This document shows positions 10,592-20,491 of a stretch of 64,000 bases of DNA, piece by piece (positions within the stretch are counted from its first letter, which is position 1; each line of letters opens with the position of its first letter). Made by a program: the position numbers and the translations under genes. Under the pieces are notes generated by a model. It was not told where the DNA came from and searched no databases. It saw only the letters and a list, made by a program, of their open reading frames with translations. The DNA lies in NCBI GenBank assembly GCA_010093685.1, contig MU006222.1, positions 62,001 through 126,000 on the forward strand, read 5' to 3'. This DNA comes from Ophiobolus disseminans (taxonomy: Eukaryota; Ascomycota; Dothideomycetes; Pleosporales; Phaeosphaeriaceae).

Positions 10592-12308
10592 TCATCTCGG
10601 TTTGAAGCGAACGTAAAAGTCAAAATACTCCATCATCCAGTAGTTCGCTACCCGCGGCCGCACTGTCTCACTCGCCCACTCAATGTCGTACACGTCTAGC
10701 ACTTTCATCACAAAAGCGCGCATCTCCATCATCGCAAGCTCTCGTCCAACACATCCCCGGCACCCTTTACCAAACTACGCTGCGTCAGCTATGGCCTATA
10801 CACTTTCTAATTGTACTCACCGTCATGAAGTTTTGCTCCATGGCTCTTAGCGCACTCTCATCCGCCTCGAGCCACCGTTCCGGTCTGAAATCATCCGCGT
10901 CCAGTCCGTAGACATTCTGATCGCGATGAGCCACGTACTGAGGTATGCCAACCACAGTTCCTTCAGGCAGAAGATGCTCGTTCACAGCAAGGCCACCATG
11001 TGGCACAACTCTTTCCATGGGAGGACTATTTGACGTGTGCATTCTCAAAGATTCCTTGATTACGGCGGTGCTGGGTAGTACGTTAGAGAGCTCTGCGCTC
11101 CGAAGTTGAGCATGTACGAACAGGTATGGCGTTACCTTCATATCCTTTGAACGTATTGACTGGGCTAGGGTCTGCATCACACGCGGATCGCCAAGTAAAG
11201 AGTAGATTATACTTGTGAGGCTGACAGCAACTTCACCAGCCGCGGCCAAACTAAAACGCATCAGCAACGTCAGCAGATTGATTGCAGAGCCTTACTATCC
11301 CTCGAAAAGAACATTTACTACTTCGAGATATTCTGGGCTATCTTCGTTCAAAGTACGATTGGCCAGGACCCTGCATAGGAGCGATTGCCCACAATCATGC
11401 GCATTCAGTGTGTGTTCACTAACCCTCTTCTCGGTCTCCTGTAACAAGCATCAGTGCACCTCCTCAAAGTATTAGGGCTACTACCTGCGTTCAGAAGTTT
11501 GATAGTCGGATCTGGAAAGCTCGAGAAACTTCTACACCAAGTCATGAACCTGTCGTTGGCGAGAGTGGTAGGGCACCACTGAGGTACCTGTCCGAGCACG
11601 GCAGTCGAACGGAGGATCGTCTTGAAAGAGTGGACCATGCCGTTGAAGTCGCATCTGTTAGCCATAAACCCGAAGCTTCCACCAAACACCAACGTATAGG
11701 TCATGTCAAAAGCCCAGTAAAATGGCCAAGAAGAAATGTCGATGGATTCACCTTCCATGGCTTGCATCTGCTGGATGAACATGTCGACGCTCTCGTCGAC
11801 TTCTTTGGCATAGAGCTGTGGCCTGCTCAGCATATGAGTAACTAGGGAACGTTTGAGAGATTTATTGAGGGCCGGATCAGACGTGGTGAAAACGGTGTCC
11901 ATAGGTTTGCCCCTATACAGAGGGCGGAAGACATCATAAAATCGGCCCTATAACGCTTCAGCACTCGAACGCTTGCTGCTACACATCACCTACTTTGCGG
12001 AATACATGCTTCGCATCATAGGCTATTGGTATGTATTTGGAGTCCGAGATCGATACGTGGTTTGGACCAGTTCTCACAACTGGTCCAAATCTTTTGTGTA
12101 AAGAAGCATACTTGGATGGTGCATCCCCTGCAATTAGAAGCCAGACACGGTAGTATGTTGTTATACGAGCTAGGAGTGGACCAGGAATGGTATCTTTTTG
12201 CCGGGTCCTTATTACAAAGCAACAGGACGCTCCAAATACAACTACAAGAAAAAGAAGGATCCGCAACATATCGCAATGTGTAGTTGTCCAGAACCAAGAG
12301 ACGCACAC
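10592..12308 (-). CDS. Cytochrome P450, pisatin-demethylase-like, with unusual I-helix
   Basis: Minus strand. Exons recognised: 11994-12308, 11485-11947, 11296-11438, 10821-11250, 10592-10774. The start is either 12308 or the internal Met at 12269, which directly precedes the membrane anchor. Seen: N-terminal hydrophobic helix, PGP proline hinge, KESLR (ExxR) in the K-helix, FRPERW, and the heme-binding loop FGKGCRGCVG. The order and the segments after the hinge resemble CYP57/pisatin demethylase-type fungal P450s, haem-thiolate monooxygenases anchored in the ER. Oddities: the I-helix lacks the usual AGxDTT, reading AAAGEVAVS with no oxygen-activating Thr, and the exon 2/3 junction is one base out of frame with any GT-AG pair I tried. 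It may be a degenerate copy, or that junction may be unusual. It is divergent from the O-methyltransferase at 12811. Confidence 0.72.
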
Positions 12309-12810
12309 GTATGTCCCATGATCTATGGTAGGACCACAGGGATAGGCCTCACTCTAGGATACTGATCAGCAGCATATTCACATGCCAGGATAAGCCGCGT
12401 GCATCCACTACAAGCTACTCGAAGCAAGGCTGATCTGGTTCCGAAAGAACTCGACGCCAAGGGGAGACACAGCTAGCTTAGTGCCATTTCTGGGTTCACA
12501 GTCTGACTACATGTTGCAAGGCAAGGATAGTTGCATCTGCTGATTAGCGAGCTAGCAACCAAACAACGGCACTTCCTGTTCAATCTAGTTAGGCTATCTA
12601 TCCGTTTGTCATTCGTTCAACATTGATCAAGGGTCAGCCTGAAGCCCCAAAGTCCAAACGAATAGCTGAGCAATCTGCGTGCATACCCGTTAGCGCCTGT
12701 CTTTTTCGGTTCCGGTTCTTAAACTGCGAAAGTCCAATCCCTTGGGTCATCTCATCACCTATAAGCATCACAATACGCAGAGCTAAGTCCCTCAATTGCA
12801 GTGTCTCCCC
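12309..12810. promoter_or_regulatory. Divergent promoter region between P450 and O-methyltransferase
   Basis: 502 bp separate the start codons of two divergently transcribed cluster genes, so this probably carries both promoters. I see no ORF, repeat or recognisable binding-site array in it. Confidence 0.35.
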
Positions 12811-14211
12811 ATGGCTGAAACACAAAGCAAGATCGCGCAAATTGCCCTGCGCATTCACAAACATACCACCGAGCTTGACGATTACCTCACCACACACAAT
12901 CTTCCCAGCCCGTCATTCGCTGTCGGTGCCGCCCCTGATTTGCCTCTCCCGCCACATCTCCACGCTGTGCGATCTCTGCTCCTACAAGACACTTCTGAGC
13001 TCCATGATCTACTCATAGGTCCTCTTAGGTACCTCACACAATTGGCAGGTCCCACTGTAGGTCCAATTCATCACCAATGTGGCTCAACTGAGAGCAATGC
13101 CAACACGAGACCAGCATAATATCCTTATCAGCCTCCAACTGATCCACAAATACGACATCGCGAGCAAGATACATCTCGATGAAGAAGTTACATACGAGGA
13201 AGTTGCCCAGAGATGCAATGTCAACGTCCATGACCTCCGTAGAATGCTCCGGTTGGCCATCGCATTCCACATTTTCGACGAGCCGAAGGACGGAACCATA
13301 CGCCATTCCGCAGTCTCTGAGTGCCTCATTAGATTTCCCTTAGCAAACCAATGGATCGGCTATTTCTGCGAAGATGTGTGGCCCAGCACCTCCCACACCC
13401 TTGACGCGATAGCACGCTGGCCAAATTCAGAAGAGCCCAGCGAGACCGCATTCCGATTATCCAACGAGTCACATGTCGGGCTTTTTCAGTACCTCCAGGC
13501 GGACGCCGACCGTTCGCGACGTTTCACAGAGGCAATGCGCTTCCTTCAATCAGCGCCTGAATTCGACCATGGACATCTACTCCGCGATCTGCAGTGGAAT
13601 ACCGAAGAGGCTATTCCCAGCCTCCTCGTCGACATCGGCGGCGCCGATGGTTCCATCGGTGCGACCATTTTGCGTAACTACCCGAGCCTAGCAAAATGTA
13701 TCGTGCAAGACCTTCCAGATACCATCGCCAGCGCTGTCATCCCAGGGGATGTAGGACAACGGCTACAGTTCCAAGCGCACGACATATTTACCCTGCAGCC
13801 TATCATTGGCGCTGATGCCTACTTCCTACGCTCTACGCTACATGATTTTGCAGATTCGTATGCTGTGCAAATCTTACGTAACTTGATCCCTGCGCTGAAG
13901 CCTGGCGCGAGGGTCATTGTGAACGAGATTTGCGTGCCAGGGCCGAATGTGCTGCCATCGGAGCAGGCGCAGCTCCTAAGGTACGAACATACGCTGCTTT
14001 TTATGTTGCAAAATTCAAATGCTGACGGCATGCAAGAGGATACGATCTGGTGATGAAGCAGTCGTTCAATTCAAAAGAGCGTAGCAAGGAAGAGTGGGTA
14101 GAGCTCTTCAGGGTCGCTGATGAACGCTTTCAACTCAAGAGCATTACTTGCTCTCCGGGGTCTCTTTTGTCTGTCATCGAGGTGCACTGGGTATCGGATA
14201 CTTCTGCTTGA
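12811..14211 (+). CDS. Fungal secondary-metabolite O-methyltransferase (OMT-A)
   Basis: Exons 12811-13048, 13095-13980 and 14037-14211 give 432 residues. It has the two-part layout of plant/fungal class-I small-molecule O-methyltransferases: an N-terminal helical dimerisation/winged-helix half (DQHN, ISLQLIHKYDIASK, TYEEVAQRC) and a Rossmann SAM-binding half. Motif I is VDIGGADGSIG near residues 256-266, and the catalytic-base motif STLHDFADS places the general base at His329. Close families are those of sterigmatocystin 8-O- and 6-O-methyltransferase-like enzymes, which methylate phenolic hydroxyls of aromatic metabolites using S-adenosylmethionine. The first intron (13049-13094) was chosen because it keeps frame; the second is clear. 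It is related to the enzyme at 20492 in the same block, and the substrate is unknown. Confidence 0.85.
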
Positions 14212-14386
14212 ACCAGTGACTGAACATGATTGTGAACGGTCAGAGATTGTCGCAATGTGGTGCGCATAGTCTAGTTTCTTCTTCGGATCCGAATGCGGTC
14301 CGGTCTGTTACCTAGCGTGCTGATGGGGCCCCATTCTTGTTGCAAGAAACATCGAACAACCACCCCAAGCACTACCGTAGGGACTC

Positions 14387-14517
14387 GTGTTATAGCACCA
14401 ACTCCAGTCTCTCTCGCTAGATAGCTGATTGGCTTCGCGTTCAACACACGGCCTATCTAACGTATCACAAGCTACTCAGCTATTCAGCGAGAGTAAATAG
14501 AGTTGGTGCTATAACAC
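14387..14517. mobile_element. MITE-like element with terminal inverted repeats
   Basis: A 131-bp unit bounded by perfect 18-bp inverted repeats, GTGTTATAGCACCAACTC at 14387-14404 and its complement at 14500-14517. With a few mismatches the similarity extends to about 41 bp on each side (CTCTCGCT-AATAGCTGA inner part). There is no ORF, as expected for a non-autonomous DNA transposon relic. I could not identify a clear target-site duplication. It lies 175 bp after the stop of the O-methyltransferase gene and may serve as its 3' region. Confidence 0.6.
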
Positions 14518-14816
14518 TACCTCACAAATACAACACAATACAGTCAGCGCTGGGAAGATCCAGGGTACAGCGCATCGTATGCCGCCCGCAATCAGTTCTA
14601 GACTAAGTCGCGTAACACGATCCTGGTCTCTGCATGCAGCCGTCCCCCCATCGCACCAAGAACGACAATAAGCATCATGACAAACATCGTCGAACAAGCT
14701 CGGATTTGTAGTAACAAGTGGTATTAGTTCATGTACTCAATTTCTCCAACCAATCAACCAAACAAGAGCCCCAGCTCCGACTGACGCCGGCTTTCCCTTC
14801 ACGCTCCGTACGCCGT

Positions 14817-15056
14817 TCACTTATCATTGATCGCATGATAAGCGTAAACAACATCTTCGTCGCCATCGACGTCGGGGTAAACGACGTAGTCGTCGTTGTC
14901 TGGTGTGATGTCAGCATCAGAAGGTTGTGAACAAAGTCTCGCCATACCTGAAGCAGATTCGGTACGCGCCGAAAGGCCGCCTGCCGCCAATGGCGCAGTA
15001 GGGAGAGCTAGCGCAGTTGCTCCAAATAGGAGCGCGATGGATATGAAAAACTTCAT
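14817..15056 (-). CDS. Small secreted acidic Tyr-rich peptide (candidate RiPP precursor or effector)
   Basis: Minus strand. The unspliced ORF is 79 residues; a good GT-AG intron (start GTATGG, branch-like CTGAC, end CCAG) covering about 14900-14947 is exactly 48 nt, so splicing and retention both keep frame, giving 63 or 79 residues. The start is a classic secretory signal: MKFF, a hydrophobic core, then ALALPTAPLA. The mature part is highly acidic and carries two imperfect copies of a VVY-centred block, DDYVVYPDV and DEDVVYAYHAI. The only Cys lies in the retained-intron segment. It is divergent from a UstYa-family gene 672 bp away. Tyr/Val-containing short cores are the substrates of UstYa-type macrocyclisation, but there are no Lys-Arg Kex2 sites here, so a precursor role is inference; a plain secreted effector is the alternative. 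Confidence 0.6.
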   Translation of the reverse strand: MKFFISIALLFGATALALPTAPLAAGGLSARTESASGMARLCSQPSDADITPDNDDYVVYPDVDGDEDVVYAYHAINDK

Positions 15057-15728
15057 GGTGAATGGTATATGCGGGGCGTTTTGCTTGCAAAGATTTGAGG
15101 TAAATCGTGGTGTAGGACGTTATGCTGTCAAACTGATCTCCAACTAGCTCGAAGAACGCCTGCTTTATACGAATACTTGATAGCCTTGGAGTAGATCTTC
15201 TGCTTAGGTACGCGTTATCAGACTTGATGTCCTACTCCGCAAGTTGTGATACACGGTGTTCACGTTGCCCATATCCCGACATATGCATAGGATTAGCTCA
15301 GGAAATTGTAACGATCTCAACGGCCGCAGGGCTTGGAAATGCGTCCAAGTTGTGCATCCAGGTTTTTTGGTGACCGAAGAGTGCCTGTGAGATGCTCCAG
15401 ATCGAGTTGTGAACCCTGCAGCATATGCAGAAACACACTGTCGGGTTTTACGCGGGTCTCCTCTCGTGTACTATCGTTCTTGGCCAACGAACAAGACACT
15501 CCAAAGACTTGCCGTATGGTCATGAGGTCTTCCGGTGCATCATTTGCGATATGGAAAAATAATGGTCTGCCGCGGTTAGGTTAGGCGAGATTCCAGCTCA
15601 TCATCAGGTAGACTTTAGGGTCTCCCGGGTCCCCTCGAGACTGTTGAGCACAAGAATTTTCTCATTGACAATAGTGTGAGACAAACGTTGAGCAGCGAGC
15701 AATTTCAATCAGATCTATTCCAAACGTC
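15057..15728. promoter_or_regulatory. Divergent promoter region between small secreted peptide and UstYa gene
   Basis: 672 bp between two divergent start codons. ORFs here are short and unconvincing. It probably holds both promoters; I see no repeated binding motif. Confidence 0.3.
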
Positions 15729-16595
15729 ATGGAAGAAGAAACACGGCCCTTTCTAGGTGATTTGGAAAAGCACGAGCGTAGCTCAACAACGGCACCAACT
15801 CGAAGGTTCAAGAGCCATGCTTGGTCGCTTGTTCATATTTGTTTGATCGTGCTGTATACTACAACATACTTCATGTTCTGGCCAAAAGACTGGCAAGTTT
15901 CAGGGACTTCACTCATACGTAAGGTTCCATTACTACTTCATCACAGTGTACTAACTCCCCGACAGCAATAAATACCATCGACGTAGCCTTCACACCAAAT
16001 CCCTACGATGACTTCGAACAATCGCCTTTCTCCGGGCCCCCTTCGGCCGCAGTCGATGCAGCCTGGCACCACATACTGATGCGAACCACCATCCGTGTTA
16101 CGCCGGAGGAGTTACATGAAAGCAACCAGACCTCTATCGTCTTACCTGAAGGAGGATATATGGCTTGGCTGGGCGTATTTCACGAGCTACATTGCATTGT
16201 AAGGACACCGACGCCAGTTACTCAAGGAAATCAGCTGATTCCACGACTAGAAAATGGTACGTCAATGGGTCTACAGAGAACACTACCACCCCAATCTCAA
16301 CGACGATGATGTGGAAGAATGGAGCGTTCACGCAGGTATGTGGTCCCAGCATAAGACCAAGAAACCCCTCGTTTACCTCGCAACAGATCATTGCCTCGAC
16401 ATCCTTCGAAGTGCAGCAATGTGCCATGGCGATACAACCCTCACGACATTCGGATGGGCCAACAAGACAAAACCGATGCTTAACACTCGGCCCATCAAAC
16501 ATCAGTGCGTTGATTGGCACCGGCTTATGGCTTCTATAAATGCACGAGTTGTGGGCAGCGAGGAAATGAGTCGTATGGTGAATCCGAATTTGTAA
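15729..16595 (+). CDS. UstYa-family (DUF3328) oxidative cyclisation protein, copy 1
   Basis: Exons 15729-15918, 15966-16198, 16251-16335 and 16387-16595 give 238 residues. An N-terminal cytosolic segment is followed by one transmembrane helix (about 31-51), the usual layout of UstYa proteins, which are single-pass and act in the secretory lumen. The two signature motifs are both intact: HELHC at 136-140 and DHCLD at 170-174, which together form the HxxHC...HCxD copper-binding-like centre. The family performs oxidative cyclisation, hydroxylation or chlorination of peptide products in ustiloxin, phomopsin, victorin and cyclochlorotine pathways. Introns are 47-52 bp. It converges with a second UstYa gene 125 bp downstream. 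The substrate is not known; the adjacent small secreted peptide is a candidate. Confidence 0.88.
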
Positions 16596-16720
16596 TTCTT
16601 CTTATACACAGGAATTCCACCACTAAAATAGGTACAATCTCGTGTAAAAACATGCACTCAACATTAAGAACACCACAATGCTACAACCACAATAAAACCA
16701 CGTCCTTCCCTCAACCCCCC

Positions 16721-17493
16721 TCAAACAATCTGCTCAACATGCCTCTTTCCCTGCTGCGCACTCGTCCACGCCTTAAGCTGCTCCCAGTTCCCGCACTGAT
16801 GCGGCGTGCGAAACCCATGCACGCCATTAATTTTCTCGTCTACGACTTCAAGCGTCGTATCCGCATGGCACATCAGCACCTGTCGCAGCAAATCGACGCA
16901 GTGTCGCGCGTGGCTTTCCTGGATGTCGACGGGAAGATCTGTGTCGACAAGTTTGTGGCCCGCGAGCGCGGCGCGGTGGCTAGCCCAGTATGCACCGCGG
17001 AGAGCGTTCTGTGGTGTGTGAGTTGATGTTAGGTTTGGTAAGAGGGGATTTGGCTTACGAGACAATGTAGCTGGTGGAAGACGGAGAATGTCGAGCGCGT
17101 TGGTGCGATGGTGGGGTGGATGAAGAAGCCTCCTTCAGCGGGGAAAATGTTGCGCCATGCGCGGTTTGTGTGCTCTGAGGGAGGGTAGGAGAAGCTACGG
17201 TTGTAGTGGAAGGTTTGGGTTATGGTGTTTACTTGTGTGCTTCTTAATATCCATGACGTGCTATGGGGTTGATGGGCTTGCTCACGGTGGAAATCAGATT
17301 CTGAGTGCATAGCTTGCGAGATGTGGTGGGTTGTAAAGTACCCGAGCGATCCTGCGATCAAGCTCGCAAGCAACCATAAAGCCCAATTTAGCAAGCTGGT
17401 GTGGTTCTTTTTGGTAGGTTGGGATTTGTCTTCTGAGGTTGGGAGTTGCGTGTACGACGACCGAGGGGGAGATGTCAAATTGTCAAAATGCAT
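16721..17493 (-). CDS. UstYa-family (DUF3328) oxidative cyclisation protein, copy 2
   Basis: Minus strand, exons 17059-17493 and 16721-17008; 240 residues from the Met at 17493, chosen because it puts the transmembrane helix (about 34-53) at the family's normal distance. HQLHC (140-144) and ARHCVD (H181, C182, D184) complete the catalytic signature, and the MCHADTTLEV stretch after the second motif aligns with MCHGDTTLTT in copy 1. The single intron follows the HQLHCL codons, the same place as an intron in copy 1, while copy 1's third intron is absent. Known ustiloxin-type pathways use two UstYa proteins together (UstYa and UstYb), so the pair may act sequentially or as a heteromer on one product. 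Confidence 0.87.
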
Positions 17494-18710
17494 TTTGCTA
17501 CGAGTAATCTTGCACTGTTCGGTTGAGCGACGGTGAATGAGAAAGTATCGCAAGTTGATTAGGTAGTATTCTTCCAAGCCTGTGCTGCTCAAGATTGTGT
17601 AGAACCAGTCACAAGCATACCTACGAGCCTTGCCAAATCTCGATTTCCACAGCAATTTGTAAACACTGATTATTGGTTCAAGAGATTACATGAGTACAAT
17701 GTATGTACTACTAAGCAAGTTTCCGGTCACTCCTGCCGCACTAGCCGTCGTTGCTAGTGTTCCGGACACTTGCATCATTACATACATTGGTCTGATGCTC
17801 GGGGGATACAAACATGCAAGTCAGCTTTGCCTTGAACTGTTTCGCCTTACAACGTTGTACAGTCGTGCAGAGTATTTTTCGTGAAACTCCGGTCCGCATC
17901 TTTTGCACAGTCGCTCTTTACAAGACGAGAACATGCCTAGGCATGATCATCATACTCATATGAGGCGTTCCGAACCACACGATTAGTCTGGACTGCAGAT
18001 TGTCCGAGCCTTTACGAAGATTTAACTGCGCGGGCTGCCCGTCAAGATGCATACCCAGGTCCCTTCAGCTTGTCAAACCCTCACCAAGAAAGTAGGTAGG
18101 TATGCAGCGGTCTTCGTGCTTTCCCCGTAACTTGGCGCTTTCTATCATGTATTTGTCCCATGTTACCTATCTAGATATCAGCGTCTGTACAATTACGAGA
18201 CCGCCGAGTATGCAAGGGGGGTGGCTGTGCACTAGCTCTCCAATCGCGGCACGGACTAGAATGCGGGTGGTAATAAGCTCCCTACGTAGTCTATCGGGAC
18301 TAACCGTAGCATCCACCTTCTCGTGTGTGACTGAGCATGTTGGCTTAACTTGTGCGTTACACGAATTTGGCATCATCGGTGTGCAAATGTAGTGTTTCCG
18401 AACTACGCCCGTGAGTGTGAAGTCAGAGAGGAGAAGAACCCCGCACAACTCTGACGGCGAATTTTGACCTAGGGTAAATCTAGGATGTAATTGCATCGGT
18501 CGAGGAGGGCATTTAAAGTTTAGCAGTGACGAACATCATGACCAGTCAAATTCTCCCCTTATTCGCAAAAAGATGACGCAAAATACGAAATAACACTGTT
18601 CTATTGCTGTATCTATCAATGAGATCTTTCGAACGACTACATCTTGAACAAACAGCCTCTTTTACACCAAACACCACGAGTAACGGCCCACCGAACCATA
18701 CCCAAACCAC
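17494..18710. other. Intergenic interval inside the accessory cluster
   Basis: 1.2 kb upstream of UstYa copy 2 and downstream of the rhodopsin-like gene. It contains only short overlapping ORFs (up to 109 codons) with no family resemblance or splice logic; I see no gene or repeat. Confidence 0.4.
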
Positions 18711-19957
18711 TCAAGCTTGCATCCTTTGAAGCTGAATAAGACGATAGCTATCGCTTCTGTCATCTGGAGTGGTAGCATTCCCTTTAGTTTCTCCAATCTT
18801 GCTCTTCTGTGGATCGCTTCGCGCACTCCGATTGCTTCCCGCACTTCTTAGGCTGGCGAAAGAAAACATGCTGCGAATAACAGTTGGGAGCCCACGATTC
18901 TCTTTGCGTAGCAAAGGCGCACAGCCAGGGAGACAGGCTGCTATGAGCGAGTTACATGGCTCAATGACGGACCATATAGTGCAGTATACGACGGTGGCTA
19001 ACATGGCTTAGTGTTCGTAAAGTATAGTGGGTGTGAATGGAATTGGCGGACCTGAGAATGTGTGTTGAAGCGGAGTCTCACCCCCTAGCCTCTTGAAGTA
19101 CGCGGTCCGTACTATAGACGCAATGACGGTACTAAAATTTTGTGAGCGACCTCGAGCCGGGGGAGGAGGCTTGTTCTACTTACAAAAACCCAAGACAAAA
19201 GATTCCCCCAACCATGAACTTCCGCCTCGTGCTGATGTGCAGATTCTTGATAACAGGAAGCGGAAGACATAATGTAGCCACATCTTGCGCCAGGTTGAGC
19301 AACGAGTTGGCCAGGAGCCACTGGTCATAGTCGATTGGTACCTCAAAGCTGTAGACTCTGTAGGCTGCTAGAGTGCCCTAGTACATGTTCGATCAGCCGA
19401 AGCAGTGTTAATTGCCAAAGGTACTTACTATTATGCTGGTTAAACACCAACATATAGTGAAACCAAAAACGATGTTAGCTGCAAGCTTGAATTTCGGCGT
19501 AGGGAAGACACGCTTGTAGAAGTGCAAAAGGCCGAGCCTAACGAACGTGATGGAAGCCGCCCACAAGATTTGGCTGGCCCAGATGACCTGGAAATTGTGA
19601 ATCACTGTTCACGTCCTTACTCGAACCGGGATTTGGGCAACACACTTTTCGAAATGTGAAGACTTTCTCTCCCTGAAGTTCCAACATGGACCATCCTAGT
19701 CCGCCATCGAAGGCACCGTAGATCACCAATGTGCAGTGTCCTATACATATCATCTGTGACAGCACAGTTCGGTTAGTTCAATGATAATGAAGAGACGGGA
19801 CGATTCTTACCAACGCTGTGAGGAGAAGCCACACATCGGCGGTCATCGGCTGTTTCTTCAAAGTTTGAGCATATTGTCGGAGCGATATAGCCAGAACAGC
19901 AAAACTGGTAAAAACAATAGAAGAGACTACGGCGGCAGCTGCGTAGGTTGAACGCAT
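18711..19957 (-). CDS. Fungal rhodopsin-like (SAT4-type) seven-helix membrane protein
   Basis: Minus strand, six exons: 19811-19957, 19646-19753, 19429-19587, 19184-19377, 19052-19131 and 18711-19006; 327 residues, with all junctions closing in frame. Hydrophobic helices alternate through the protein. Family features are visible: helix 1 followed by LRQYAQ, a TADVWLLL second helix, the GLLHFYKRVF segment after helix 4, the conserved DVATLCLPLPVIKNL helix, RRKFMVGGIFCLGF, and WSVIEPCNSLIAACLP in the last helix, then a Ser/Arg-rich cytosolic tail. These proteins are fungal integral-membrane rhodopsin-domain members, often encoded in metabolite clusters or containing CFEM domains; ligand and function are mostly unknown. 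It is divergent from the second O-methyltransferase. Confidence 0.85.
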
Positions 19958-20491
19958 GCTGGCGAACTAGACTACCCGTGACCAGTCTTTCACAGACTTG
20001 AAAACCCTTCGAAGCACGCAGGATATAATAAGGCCGAGGAAATTGTTCCAAGGAGGATGCAATGGGTAAGCAGAGACGCTAGTGAATTATCTGGTCCGTG
20101 TTATACCTGTGTAAATGCGGGGACCAACGGAGTGGGTATAATCTTACATGCATACCTGCGTCACCTACCGGAACCAACAGTCGATCCCAACGAGACGAGG
20201 ATGTGGTGTGGGCAGACGAGTGTACCTATCTCACCGGAATGTCATATCAGCGATTGGTGATCATGAGCTGCAAAGCTGAGCAGAAGTAAATGATGCTATG
20301 ACGCGTCGCATGATAACACGTGAGCGCAGAAAGAGCGATGGCTGTCCAACATACCAAAAAGTGTCTGAGCTTACTAGCCCTGGAGTACCGGTAAGCGGGG
20401 TTACACTAATGAGAACCGTGCCTTCGCCCGTCAACTGCACCGTTTGATCGAGACAAGTATACAGTCAACTCTATAGCTCTCATCGTCCAGT
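19958..20491. promoter_or_regulatory. Divergent promoter region between rhodopsin-like gene and OMT-B
   Basis: 534 bp between divergent start codons, presumably carrying both promoters. A CACGTG E-box lies at 20317-20322, about 170 bp upstream of the O-methyltransferase start. Whether it is used is unknown. Confidence 0.35.

Noticed and set aside
18102..18496. Overlapping ORFs on both strands in the cluster gap
   Set aside because: Both overlap each other, lack any motif or splice logic and are of the length expected by chance; no gene called.
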